64,000 nucleotides of DNA from Tetrahymena thermophila SB210 (taxonomy: Eukaryota; Ciliophora; Oligohymenophorea; Hymenostomatida; Tetrahymenidae), in contig NW_002476241.1 of assembly GCF_000189635.1 (NCBI RefSeq), positions 310,001 through 374,000 of the forward strand. Direction: 5' to 3'. The notes under the pieces were generated by a model, which was given only the letters and a program-made list of their open reading frames with translations, was not told the origin of the DNA and ran no database searches. Below, piece after piece: positions 43,779 through 55,013 of the stretch (positions are counted from its first letter, which is position 1; the number at the start of each line of letters is the position of its first letter). The position numbers and the translations under genes were made by a program.

Positions 43779-45170
43779 TCACTTCTTTCCTTTATAGACT
43801 CCACCATAGTTTGTTGCTCTTTACTCTTCCTTTTGTAAAAGATTACCTATTAATCACAATACAAACATTTTAGAATATATTTTATACTAAAAAATTATTT
43901 TACTTCTTTTTCTATAATCACAGTAATAGTTAAGTTCTCCAAATTTAGTCTCTCTTTCAGTAGCTTTTACTTCAGTTGGTTTAGAGGTAACTTAAATTCT
44001 ATTGTTTTCAGCATAGCCACCACTCAATAAGTCTCTGCAATTAGCTCCTGTGTGAGCATAGGGAACTCTTTATGCAGAAGGTGATTATAAAGGTTATTTT
44101 GTTCCAAATGTCTAATAAGGTTCGCTATCATTATTGCTTGATAATTAAATCATTAATTAATTTTATTTAATAGTTGGTAAATTTTAAATACAAAAAGATT
44201 TATGAAGTTGTGTTTGTGTCCTTTTAAACATATTAACGGTCTGAGGGAAGTAAGAACTTGTTATTTTACATTCTTTAATATTCATTTGAAACTTTTTAAT
44301 CCTAGTAAAATTATTTTTTAATAAATTAAAATAAATATAAAATCAACATTTAAATTATTTAAATTGATTTTAATTGGATTTTATAAATAAAATTGGCTTT
44401 GTATTTTTTGTTTTCTTTTTAATATTATTTTTTTTAATTAATGAATTAAAAATTAATGGCTAATTATTCAAATAAAAATTAAAAAATTTATTATTACACC
44501 AGCAGCACTTCTAGGCTTAGTTTAAATGTTAGTAGTTCCATCACCTTAGATAATTGGATTTCTTGTTCTAACATATTCAGAATAAGGCTAGCTTGTTTTT
44601 AATTCACGTTTTTAGAAATGTTCGTAACTTTCAGAAGGCTTAACATCAATACGTCTGTTTATTTTTTAGTTTGATTAAATAAAAAGTTAGATTTTCAAAA
44701 AAATCTAATTTCTCAATTACTTTGAAGATGACTTAAAATCTCTTTCTGGAGATGTGTAAAAGTTGTTGATCATTTGGTTTGCTGCGTTAAAATTATCTAT
44801 ATCAGAGTACTCATTTCTTCTAATTGCTGGTTTGAATACATCATCAGTCTTTCCTTGATGAGTTATAGGGTTACCAGAAGTATAATTTGGATTATTTGAC
44901 TTTAAATCTCTATATTGCTTGATGTTGTTAGACAAGTATTAACTATGAACAGTATTCTAGAAGCCTGACTCTGGAGGTCTGATGTATTCTATCTTCAAAT
45001 CGTTTTCTTTTCCCTTACCATAAAGCTTTTCATTGTAGTTTTTTGCAAAATAAAGCTCTTCATTATCATTCTTGAATTGCTTTTAGTCGTTGTAAATTGA
45101 TATGTTTCTATTTTTATAGAAATACTATTAAATTTCAACATAACTATGTGCTGTTTTACCTATAGTTACT
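43779..45170 (-). CDS. Basic Asn/Ser/Pro-rich protein, unrecognised
   Basis: At least four minus-strand exons can be read. The first (to about 44710) contains DNEELYFAKNYNEKLYGKG, IEYIRPPESGFQNT and LSNNIKQYRDLKSNNPNY, ending TSPERDFKSSSK. The second (about 44660-44500) has RRIDVKPSESYEHFQKREL and YVRTRNPIIQGDGT. The third (about 44130-43910) has SPSAQRVPYAHTGANC and DLLSGGYAENNRIQ. The last has EEQRATNYGGVYKGKK and the TGA at 43781-43779. There is no signal peptide or membrane segment. The many short Tyr/Pro/Gly motifs, low complexity and basic charge recall ciliary microtubule-associated or inner-junction proteins, but I cannot name a family. The start is not resolved; the frame closes upstream with TGA near 45200. 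Confidence 0.6.
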
Positions 45171-45569
45171 AAATTATGACATGTTTTAATGAATCAGTTA
45201 TCTATCTTTGATACTTACTTTTTTAATTTACTATAATAGATATTATTTAATTTTCTTAATTAATAATTTTTTGAAAGATTACTAACGTTTGAATGCATCA
45301 TTCTATCTACTATTTATTTTTAAATGAAATTATTTATTTTCTTATCAAATCGCTTATCATCCAAAAATACATTTAATACTCACACAGTAAAAATATTAAA
45401 TTTCAAATTATTAATTAATTAATTAATCCTTCTTTCATCCATTCCCAAATTTAAAAATAAATTATTCAACTTAAATTAATCGAATTCAATTTTTTTTCGA
45501 TAAAGATTAATCATTTAAAAAAATTAAACAAATTTTTTTCAAAAAGGAAAATAGAAAATAAAATCCTTT
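45171..45569. other. AT-rich intergenic region
   Basis: This lies between the unrecognised minus-strand gene and the p52-like relic. No feature seen. Confidence 0.4.
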
Positions 45570-45988
45570 ATGGAATAATTTGCAAGATATAAATTATATT
45601 ATGGGAGTGCACCATCATATTTAGTTTTTGAGATTAATTTTTATAAATCGGAGCGATGTAAAGCCATATTTTTATCTTAAGATAATGCTCTTAAAATCTA
45701 ATGACACCTAGATTTAATTATATTGCATTTATTTTTCGATAAATATTATGGAGTGATGAAAAATAGCAATGATTTTAGATTATTTTTCCAGCTATTTTGT
45801 CATCACAGAGGAAATTCCGATGGACTCATAATATCCTAAGATATCTTGTCAAAATCCATAACTTATTCCCCAAATATATAATTAGTATTTTTTAAATAGG
45901 AAAATGAAGAAGAAGAAGAAGAAGAAAACAAAGAAAAAGAAAGATTATCAATCGCTCGTGCAGGACATCAATTTCTCCTAAATATAAA
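45570..45988 (+). pseudogene. Broken relic resembling TFIIH subunit p52 (GTF2H4/Tfb2)
   Basis: From an ATG at 45570 one frame reads MEQFARYKLYYGSAPSYLVF and then SERCKAIFLSQDNALKIQ. This aligns with the p52 N-terminal pattern (RLYxxPAxxLxVFRxL ... LFLxQPLPxxxVALW). Exactly where the family has a Trp, the frame has TGA (45705 region), which suggests a TGG-to-TGA change. The same frame then resumes: HLDLIILHLFFDKYYG, LFFQLFCHHRGNSDG, an acidic run, and ARAGHQFLLNIK. That last piece matches the ITSAGFQFLLLD signature of p52. After it the sequence dissolves into A/T. So the piece has an internal stop and lacks the C-terminal two-thirds. It could instead be a short exon set with an intron that I missed around 45700. 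Confidence 0.45.
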
Positions 45989-48059
45989 ATTAAATAAAAA
46001 TAAATAAATAATTAATTAAGAAATAAAAAATAAAAATAATTAAATAAAAATAAATAAAATTAATTAATTAAATGATAAAATTAAATAAACAAACAAAAAT
46101 AAATAAATAAAACTAAAAAATATTAAGAAATAAAAAACAAAAATTAGATAAAAAACGAACCTGAAAAACATTACTAATTATTTTTGATTATATTTATTTC
46201 ATATTTTTGAAATTTGAGAAAAAAAGTACCATTTCTAAAATATCAAATTTTATTCTTGATATCTTATCTTACTAAATAAATTATTCTGATTTTTAAAATC
46301 ATCTATGACATATCTTATTTTCTTGAAATAGCTTAAATCATTAATAAGTTTAATAATTTAATACAGTTTTTTTGATAGATTTTCTATTGTAAAATTAATT
46401 GTAAATGCAATTAAAATTTTTTTTTATTAAGAGAAAATTGATTATTTTACCAGAGATTGCATTAAATAATAAATAATAACTTATTATTTTATTGAATATA
46501 ATTCTAATGTACTCAATAGTTAAGCAAATATTAAAAACCCTGATTTAATTAAAACTCTATTTATATAGAGTATATCGGGTGAAATTGATAGTCTATTATT
46601 TCATATATTTATTATTTTCAAATTTTTTGAATATCAAATATCTTACCTAAAATATTTTTAAATTTAAATATCGATTTGGATCACTGATTATTGATACTTA
46701 AAATAATTTAATAAAAACTCCTATTGAGTTAGATATTACTTATAATTTGCCATATAAGTAAAAATTAAAAAAGGTTTATTTTTTACTAATTTTTACCAAA
46801 TGCCAATAATAAACTAAAAAAATTTATAAAATGATAAATATAATAACTATTAGGTAAAAACCAAATATTTAGTTGTTCCCTGGCGTAAATAATTAATTTA
46901 ATAGAAAAAATATACTGAATTTTAACTAATATTTATAAAATAGATATTTTCTCTATTTTAGTTGAGTTACAGAGAAAAATAATAGGGATTATTTGTTTTT
47001 ATAGTTCGAATTATTTCTGACTGTAGCGTTAACTAAAAAAATTGCTTACATATAAATTAATATTAAAATACCACAATATTTTATTGTATCTTTAATATAA
47101 TTACTTATAAAAAATTAACAGATTTTAGTTACTAAGATATTTGTAAATAAATAAATGATTTATAAATAATATTTAGTAAACTATTTATATTGTGTGGTGA
47201 TTATAATTAATTTACAATTTATTAATCAATTTTTTATTAATGTCGTCGATATTTTTTCTATAAAAGATTATGAAAAAATTTGTATTTTATTCAAACAAAG
47301 TTTTAGTTTGATGAATAAGGGATATATTTAATTGTAGGGTCTTTTTAGATTTTTATTTGTGAAAGCAATTAAATCATAATAAATATATTGGTGGGAAATT
47401 AAAATTCTAGTGTTTCTTTATTTTGTGGTATTATTTTAAATTAATTGTAATAATTTAACTGATATTATATTCAATTACTTAGTTTCCATGAATATTAAAA
47501 GAAATTTAAATAGAATCATTCAAAAATATTATGCCATAGTTATTAATAACTATCCTTACAAGCTATATTATGGTGCTTTTTTCTTATTTTGATTTAATTA
47601 CTATGTATTAAACAAAAAATCATTGAAAAAAAAAGTCGTAAATCTTTTATAAAATGTACAATTTTTGAATTCTGAGATTAAAATCCAACCATTCTGATTT
47701 TATTTTTCTTCTTTCTCTTTGCTGATTATCAACTCTATTTAATATTTGTTCTAAATTCAAAAAAGAAGGTTTAGTAAAGATATTAGAATCATTTTTTAAA
47801 GGTTGAGTTATTGACTTTTTTATCATTTTATATGAAATAGATGTATAATAAATATCTATAACATATTTTTTTTGTATTTATATTAGAAATATAACAAATA
47901 AAAAATTGTTTTTTAAAAAATCCTTATTTCTAATCAAATTTTATTTTACATAAAATGGCTCTTGGTAAAAAATTAAAATGACTAAATTTATTCTGCAATT
48001 TTAATTTTTAAAAAAATATGTATTTTGTTATTGTTAATCTTATTTTTCAACTCTTAAAA
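45989..48059. other. AT-rich intergenic region
   Basis: Two kilobases of A/T-dominated sequence with TAAA-type simple repeats near 46000-46130. No convincing coding frame. Confidence 0.45.
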
Positions 48060-48202
48060 ATCTAAGAAAAATGTATTTATCTTATGATTTAATAATTTTA
48101 ATAAAATATTTTTAGTTTTTTAATATGTAATAAAAGGAGATTAACAGAATGAAAAAATTAAATAAAAGTAATAATATAAACAAACATTAAAAAAAACAAA
48201 AA

Positions 48203-48604
48203 ATGGAAAATAATAATTATCATCATAATAATAAATTAAATTTAAATGAAATCAATTAACTTTTAAATGAAATTTTGCCTGTGTATATGCAAATAGAATT
48301 AAAGGTTAATAAAAAACCAATTAGGTTTGGTAGTAATTTCACATTTGAAAAAGTAAACTAAAAAATCTAGTAACGATTTCCTACTTTTACAAAAAACTTG
48401 ATTACTCAAGAAAATTTGGATAAAATTTATGAAGGAATAGTTGAAATCATAAAATCAGGTAAAGAAACTGCTATGGTTTTTAAAAATGTCATTGATGTTG
48501 AATTCGTCAAAATGTATTTTTATCCTCATGATTTAAAGGAAGCTAGTCTGATTCAAACAAAAAATAAAACAAATATAATAATATTAACTTTCTAATAAGA
48601 TTGA
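48203..48604 (+). CDS. Orphan 133-aa protein, cassette copy A
   Basis: Single-exon frame MENNNYHHNNKLNLNEIN to TGA at 48602-48604. An ATG 54 bases upstream is in frame. The start at 48203 is chosen because the inverted copy starts at the equivalent Met and both then encode 133 aa. Features: a conserved LLNEILPVYMQIELKVNKKP block, NFTFEKVNQKIQQRFPTF, and a strongly conserved IYEGIVEIIKSGKETAMVFK and DLKEASLIQTKN. No signal peptide, membrane segment or known motif. The family is seen three times in this window. It precedes the TLC gene by 601 bases on the same strand. Function unknown. Confidence 0.7.
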
Positions 48605-49205
48605 CTATTAAATATTAATAACAATCTATTTTCTATTAAAAATATTGCTAATTACTTTCTTTAAAGAGTAATTTAAATAAGGATATTTAAATTTTTTTGT
48701 AAAGTTTTTATTATATGTAGTAGATTTGTTAATAGCTTTTAAAACTTTTAATAAGTTAAAATATCATTTAAGCATTTTTATAAAAGAGTTTGAATTTTCA
48801 AATGATTTATAGATAATTTTGAAATTGAGATTTAAATTTTTTAATCGAAAAACCCACAAAATGGTGAGAATTAGGATTATAATTTAAATCTAATTTTATT
48901 GGTAGTTAGATTTTTCAAATTATAATATTTAGAATTGTGATGAATTTATCAAAAAAAAATAAAGCCTAATTTAAAATTAATCAGTATTTTAATTTTATAA
49001 TGATATATGGGGTAAGATTATGAGATAGTTAAATACCTTTTTTCTATGGTTTGGTAAGCTTTAAAAGCTAATTCTCATTTTATATAAAAAATGTTAAGAA
49101 TATAAATTAAATAAATATATTTTAACACTTGAGAACAATAAAAAGTAAATATAAAATTATAGAATATATTTAATAATATTAATTTTTATTAACAGATTTA
49201 AAAAT

Positions 49206-49895
49206 ATGCTTGTACCTTTGATCTTTGCAGTATCTCTTTGGACTTTTGCTTATAAGTATTTGGTAAAGTTAAACTATAACTTACAAATAGTTTTTTCTCT
49301 TCTATCTATGGTGCATTGGTTATTAGCTTTTATCTATTTTGAGATAATTGTTTCCTTTAATCTTGACCATGATGTTAAATATAAAATATTCGGAAATGAC
49401 TTGACTGAAGTATAGCTTTATTTCCATGTCCTTACTTGCAGTTTCTTTGGCTTTGATCTAGTAGCTAGATAAATAAAAAATTAACTTAATTCATGGTTAC
49501 TTATCCATCATGGATTAACACTATTTTTTATCTTGATAGCTGTTTTACATAACTAGTCTGGATCAGAAAACATTTATGTCCTTAGATATGCTACATTCTG
49601 CAATGTCCCAATGAATGTAAAAAATATACTAAGAGTCTTATAACAAAAAGAATCACCCCTCTATCATATTTCTAACATACTTTATGCATTAATCTACAGC
49701 TTTAACTTTCTAATAATGCTACCTTTGTGCCTAGTTTCATTCATTTACAGAAAAACAAGCATACTAACAATATCTATGCTAGTACTTCTATGTACTTAAG
49801 CATTTTATACTATACTAAAAACTCATATCCCTTAATTTAGATTAAGTGTTTAACATTTCAAAAGTTTATAGAATGTTGGAAATTCTGCTACATGA
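49206..49895 (+). CDS. TLC-domain-like multi-pass membrane protein, cassette copy A
   Basis: One exon encodes 229 aa with about six hydrophobic segments. The motif around residues 98-105, LLIHHGLT, carries the paired His that marks TRAM/LAG1/CLN8 (TLC) proteins. Before it come LYFHVLTCSFFGFDLVARQI, and after it NVPMNVKNILRVL, then two further membrane helices (LYALIYSFNFLIMLPLCLV, SILTISMLVLLCTQAFYTIL). Family members act in ceramide synthesis, lipid regulation or translocation. The length suits the short TLCD/TMEM56 group better than full ceramide synthases, and I see no Hox or Lag1p motif. The sequence before the ATG (TTAACAG) could be a splice acceptor, and the inverted copy keeps a similar TTAATAG there, so an upstream exon is possible. 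Stop TGA 49893-49895. Confidence 0.72.
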
Positions 49896-49900
49896 AAAAA

Positions 49901-52281
49901 TAAGAATAATAATTTTTTATTAGTATCTAAATAATATTTATTTTTATGTGAGTTATTTACTAATAAATTCATTAAATTTTAGTAAAAATTGTCACTTATA
50001 GTTTTTTCAGGAAATATATAGAACCTGACATATAAAAATAGGTTTTTCTTTAAAAAAAATACTTCATATAATATTGCATGTATTTTCCTCAAATAAAAGG
50101 AATGATTAATAAAATGAACTTTATAAAATATACAAAATTAATGTTTGAGTATCTCAGGTTGCTGAAAAATGAAATAATTGATTTTGTATCTTTATTTAGT
50201 TTTATTATTGATTTCTTCAAATTCATTTAGTTTTTTAGTTTTTATCAGTTTTCCTTATTATATTTTAAAAAATAAAAACCCCAGTGGTTAACAGATAATA
50301 TATTAATTAAAATTAAAAAATAGTAACTTAAGATTCTAATTTATTAAAGAATTTTAAAGAAATTATTTTTTTGAATACCGTGGTTTCTCATATATTAAGG
50401 ACTTTTTTCAATAAATTTTGAAAAAATTTGAATTAAGTTTGAAAAATTTTTCAAAATTTATTTTTTTCAAAAAAATGACATATTATAAGAATACAAAGTA
50501 TATATTATATAAAATTTTAAATATTGCGAATTTAAAGCTTTCTAAAAACTCAAAAATAAAGCTGTTTTAAGCTTATTTTGCTTTATTTATTATGTTGTCA
50601 AGATATATTACATTTCGCCTTTTGTAAATTAAATAGCTCTAAATCAAAATCAATTTAGAAAAAGTAAACATTAATTTGATCGTTTGCATATTTTTATTTA
50701 TTACGAACGATAAATGGATTCTCATATTATTATTACGTTTTTATAATCATTAATTATTAATAAAATCTTTCAACTAAAATTGTTTTTTTCTTCCATATTT
50801 AATATTTATTATAGTATATTGCTATTTATTTATCTTTTAGTAAAATTAAAATGTAATTTATATTAGAAATAAAAATTTTTTTTATATTTATAAATTAAAA
50901 AAATTAAAATTTTAATATTCAATATTTTTTTCATTAAAAGAGTTTCAACTACTTAAATACTTAAATAATCATCTTTTTAAAATAATATTTATTATTCTAC
51001 TAAATATTTATTTCCTACTACAGAAATAATTATCAGAGAATAGCAATAATTAAAATATTATGGAAAAATATTTCAAAGTTTTTATATCAATTTTAAATCA
51101 AATTTTTGAATGATTTATCATTTTATTTTTTATGTCTATCAGAGCATTGTCCTCAAAATGATTGTCCAACTTAAGAATTATGATAATATATATATATAGA
51201 AATCTATAAATAAATCTACAGTAAAAATATTTTATTCATAATTTTATTGCCAAGTATTTATTCAAAAAATAATTTAAGCATATCTTAAAGAGAAAATGAT
51301 AGAGAAGCAAAAAATAGTAGAGTTTCTAAGATAATCCCTTTAATTATTTATTTTTGATTTTATAATTGAAAATAAGTAAAGAAAATGACAGTAAAGTCAT
51401 GAATATTTTTTAAATGTTATGGTATTATTTAAATCCACAAAGCATGCTTTTTAGATTTTGGTTAACAAATAATCTTTATTAATCAATGATAGCAAAATAT
51501 TAAATTTCAGGTCAGAAATTCCTTTCTTTATTTAATTATTTTTGAAAGAAATCAATAAAGTAGATCTTTGGAAAAAAATCACAAGATAATAATTCAGTTA
51601 TTATCAATTTTTCAAGCTCTAAATCTGGTTATCATATTATTATTATTATTATAATAAAAATAAACAAACAAAAATGTATATATTTTGAATATCTTATTAA
51701 AAAATTTAATAAAAAAAATCAAATTTTCCTTAGAACTTAATATATAACTCAACTTAAAATCGAAAGGATTTTTTCTTTTGTTTCTAATAGCATATCATTC
51801 AAAATATAATACAATATTTTTTCTAGAATTTCTTTTATTTTTTTTATTCTTCTTATGAATCTTTTTGAAGTTAATAAACAAATGATTATTATTAGAATTT
51901 GAAGATTAGTGGCCAATTATAATTCTCATAATTAATTTAATAGACGTTTTTATTAAATATACTTTTCTCTTCAATTTAAATATTTTCTTTTTATGTTTGT
52001 AATTTAATATGAAATTAATAACAAAACCTGTAAATTAATTTTTACAATTTTATTTGTTTAAATTTAACACAAAAAAAAAATATTTTTTTAATATTTAAAT
52101 GAATTTCATATTTATTTATAATAATTATATAAAATTAAAATAATTATGAATTAAGTTATAAAGTAGACAACAATTTATATAAAAACATATTAAATTTTAC
52201 TTTTAAAATTTATTATTATATAAAATCACTTTATTTTGAACAAATCACAGAAATAATTGTTAAGAGAGCACAATTAAAATT
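49901..52281. other. AT-rich intergenic region
   Basis: This lies between cassette arm A and the 3' end of the isoaspartyl methyltransferase gene. I see long A/T runs only. Confidence 0.5.
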
Positions 52282-54533
52282 TCAAACTTAGTTTTCATCA
52301 ATTTCATTATTTTCATTATTACCATTTAGGTTTTAGTTATCTTATTATTTTTATTAATCAAGTTATGTATGGTCCTCTTCTTGAGTTATTCCTTCATGAG
52401 AGCCACTTTGAAATATATTTTCATTATTTACTGTATTACTAGTTGATATTTCATGCTAATTATTTGCTTAATTTTATCTGTTTTAATTTTCATTAAATTA
52501 TTGTTCATTAATTTCCATTTAATTTTAATTTTCTTGGTGCTACTATTAAGCTTATTCTTACTATTAATTTTCACTATTTTCATGCTCTTCTTGTTGCTAT
52601 TAAGGTTATTATTATTGCTGCTACTACTATTATTATTAAGGATGCGGTTCTTGTTGAGGGTCTCGATTAAGATAATTAAAATTTGATGGACTAAATATAT
52701 TTCTAAGAACATGCTGGTAATTATTCAATCTATTCAACAGTGAGTCAGTTCTTCCAGTACTTAAAATGCTCCTAAAGAAATTTGATGTGCCTATATTAGC
52801 TTCTTCGTCTTCATCTTCATCTTCATTGTCGCTTAGATCTTAAAACAAGTTTTCTTCATCCTCTAATTCACATTCAGGTTTCTTTTCTACGTGAATTACT
52901 TGCTATTAAAATGTAATTTAATCTTCTGCATTCTCATAGTATTCTTCTTCGTCTGAGCCTTAATATTATTCTTCAACAGCTACTAAACTGCCATAAGTTA
53001 CATGAAGCAAAGTACTTTAATTTAAATTGATAATAATTTATATGTAATTTATAAGTATTTGAAAATGATTTTATTAAATATGTTACTGCTTCGATATTTG
53101 ACCTTCCGCATTTTTTCTAATTATCATAAACTCTTAACTATAAGTGTCTTTAATTATAGGCCCTACAAGTATACCGTTTGGAGCTAATTAATGTATAAAT
53201 TTGTTAACAGCCTTGAGAGTTGCTGCAGCTCCAAGGTGGATAATATCAAATGGAGCGTAGTCTTCTAATCCTTCTCTTCCATCTCCTTTTACCAAGACAA
53301 TTTTTCCTGATTCAAGCAGTTCTTTATGATTTTTCATTATGTTCTTCTTAGAAATGTTAAGAACTCCTTATAAATGATCTAACCCATAGCATATTGCGCT
53401 TTCATCCTTCATAAGCTTTGCAAGTGCAGTTGTCATCCATCCGCTTCCAATACCAATATCTAAGCATTTCATAGACTCTTGAGCATGCTCTTTTAGTATT
53501 TCCAAAGTGTAGGCATGCATATGGGGAGCACTTATAGTTGTGCTAAATCCTATTTGTTGAGCTCTATCCTCATATCTATAAGTTAGAATAATTTTTTAAA
53601 TTATTATTACTTTTAATAAAAGGTGACGAATTATGAAATATTTAAAAAATAATAATAATAATAATTTAATAACTTTGTTTATCTTATCTAATGATAAGTA
53701 AGTTCTAATATTTTTCTAATTTTTATAATAAATTATCAATTTTACGGATTTGTGGTAAAGTCGCTTCTTTCTACTTAAAGCATTATTGATTCTACAAGAT
53801 CTGATTTTATATAATTCTTTTCCCTTAGTTTTTGGAGGAGTTTTAAGTAATTTATATTTTGAATACATTTTAAAGATTTTAAGAGTTGAGATTAGTCCTC
53901 GTCAATATACTCATGCAAGTGTGAAATACACTAATTCAATTATTAGATGTATTCAGATAATACATTAGCTTTGTGGTTTTAAGTTGAGTCGAAATCTCCA
54001 CTCACGTTCCTTTTGCATTCAATCAGTTTACTTATTATCTCTAAATGTTGATCATTAACATTGCTTTCTAATAATTCTTAATTGAAATGGTCTTCGTCTT
54101 TTGATTTCTATGAATCATAGTTGTTTCTTATATCCTCTATTTCAGGAATAATGCAATCGCTCTCAAGCTGATTAACTTTGCTCTCTATCTCTTCACATCT
54201 TTCATCTATCAAACTATCAATTTTTTCTAAATATTCAATCATATTTTCTTTGATAGCTTTGAAATTTTCTCTTAGATTTTAAGTATTCTTTCGCATTTAT
54301 CTTACTTTGATAACATTTTTCTCTCTACCTTTTCTATATTTCTTGAGCAAATCTACTTCTTCCATGCTTAATTTTCTAATGCGCTTGCTAGAGCTCTAAA
54401 CACTATCTCTTCTGTTTTCACTACTCATGCTATTTTCATCAAATCTTGTGCATGAATCATCTGTTATCTAATCAGATAATTTCTATTTTACTTGTGAGTT
54501 CAATAAATTACTCTCTGAACCAGTGTTTTCCAT
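52282..54533 (-). CDS. Protein-L-isoaspartate O-methyltransferase with long N- and C-terminal extensions
   Basis: Three exons (54533-53746, 53575-53087, 53014-52282) sum to 2010 bases and encode 669 aa. Residues 1 to about 225 are a charged, probably coiled-coil extension (MENTGSESNLLNSQVKQK; KLSMEEVDLLKKYRKG; LEKIDSLIDERCEEIESK). Then comes the PIMT fold: LLQKLREKNYIKSDLVESIM, SDFTTNPYEDRAQQIGF, the hallmark STTISAPHMHAY, the SAM-binding CLDIGIGSGWMTTALA, VKGDGREGLEDYAPFDII, HLGAAATLKAVNKFI and QLAPNGILVGP. PIMT repairs isoaspartyl damage using S-adenosylmethionine. A usual PIMT is about 220-230 aa. Here the catalytic part is followed by an acidic stretch (DNEDEDEDEE), and a long Gln/Asn/Glu-rich tail that largely depends on TAA/TAG codons. 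Neither extension is typical. The exon junction that joins TTNP to YEDRAQQIG restores the family sequence exactly. Confidence 0.92.
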
Positions 54534-55013
54534 TTAAAATTTCTTGTTTATTTAATTTTTTTAAATCGTCAAAAATTAATTTAAAAAATATAATAACTTA
54601 AATTAATTCATCAAACAAGTAATTACAATTAAATTTTCTGATCTAATATAATTTCTGACAGTATTTATTATATTTTGCAAACAAATACTAAAAAAAATTA
54701 ATTCTTTGATAATTTTTTTAATATGATTAAAATAATATTAAAGTAATTTCATCTTACAAAATTCAATATATTTCTAATAAATTTTGAGGTAAATTAATCG
54801 AAATATATTTTCTAATAAAAACTTTATATAAAAAAACTAAAGAGAAAAAATTTTAAAAATTAATAAATAAAAGTTTACTTTTAAAGTTAAAATTTTTTTA
54901 ATTTAGAATAATTTTAAAATTTAAAGTTTTTATTAATTTAATTATTATTTAAAGATGATCAAGATCAAAATAGATTGGAAAGTTTTAATGAAATTATAAT
55001 TTATAAATAATAA
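54534..55013. other. AT-rich intergenic region
   Basis: Spacer between the ABCG stop and the start of the methyltransferase gene, both minus strand. It should hold the latter's promoter. No other feature seen. Confidence 0.5.

Larger units (their letters stand above)
48060..49900 (+). repeat. Inverted duplication, arm A (two-gene cassette)
   Basis: This segment is repeated in reverse complement at 59180-61075. Similarity starts upstream of the first gene (shared TTTATCTT...TGATTTAA...AATAAAATATTTTTAGTT), covers both genes and ends just after the TLC stop. The coding parts are most alike; the spacers are diverged by substitutions and indels (601 bases here, 647 in arm B). Confidence 0.85.

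Noticed and set aside
52428..52712. Open frames on both strands over the repeat-rich end of the methyltransferase gene
   Set aside because: They are shadows of the Gln/Asn-rich tail, which reads in the frame that continues the PIMT domain to TGA at 52284-52282.
53786..53968. Plus-strand 60-aa frame
   Set aside because: The minus strand here encodes the start of the PIMT domain and the coiled-coil extension in one continuous frame, so the plus frame is a shadow.
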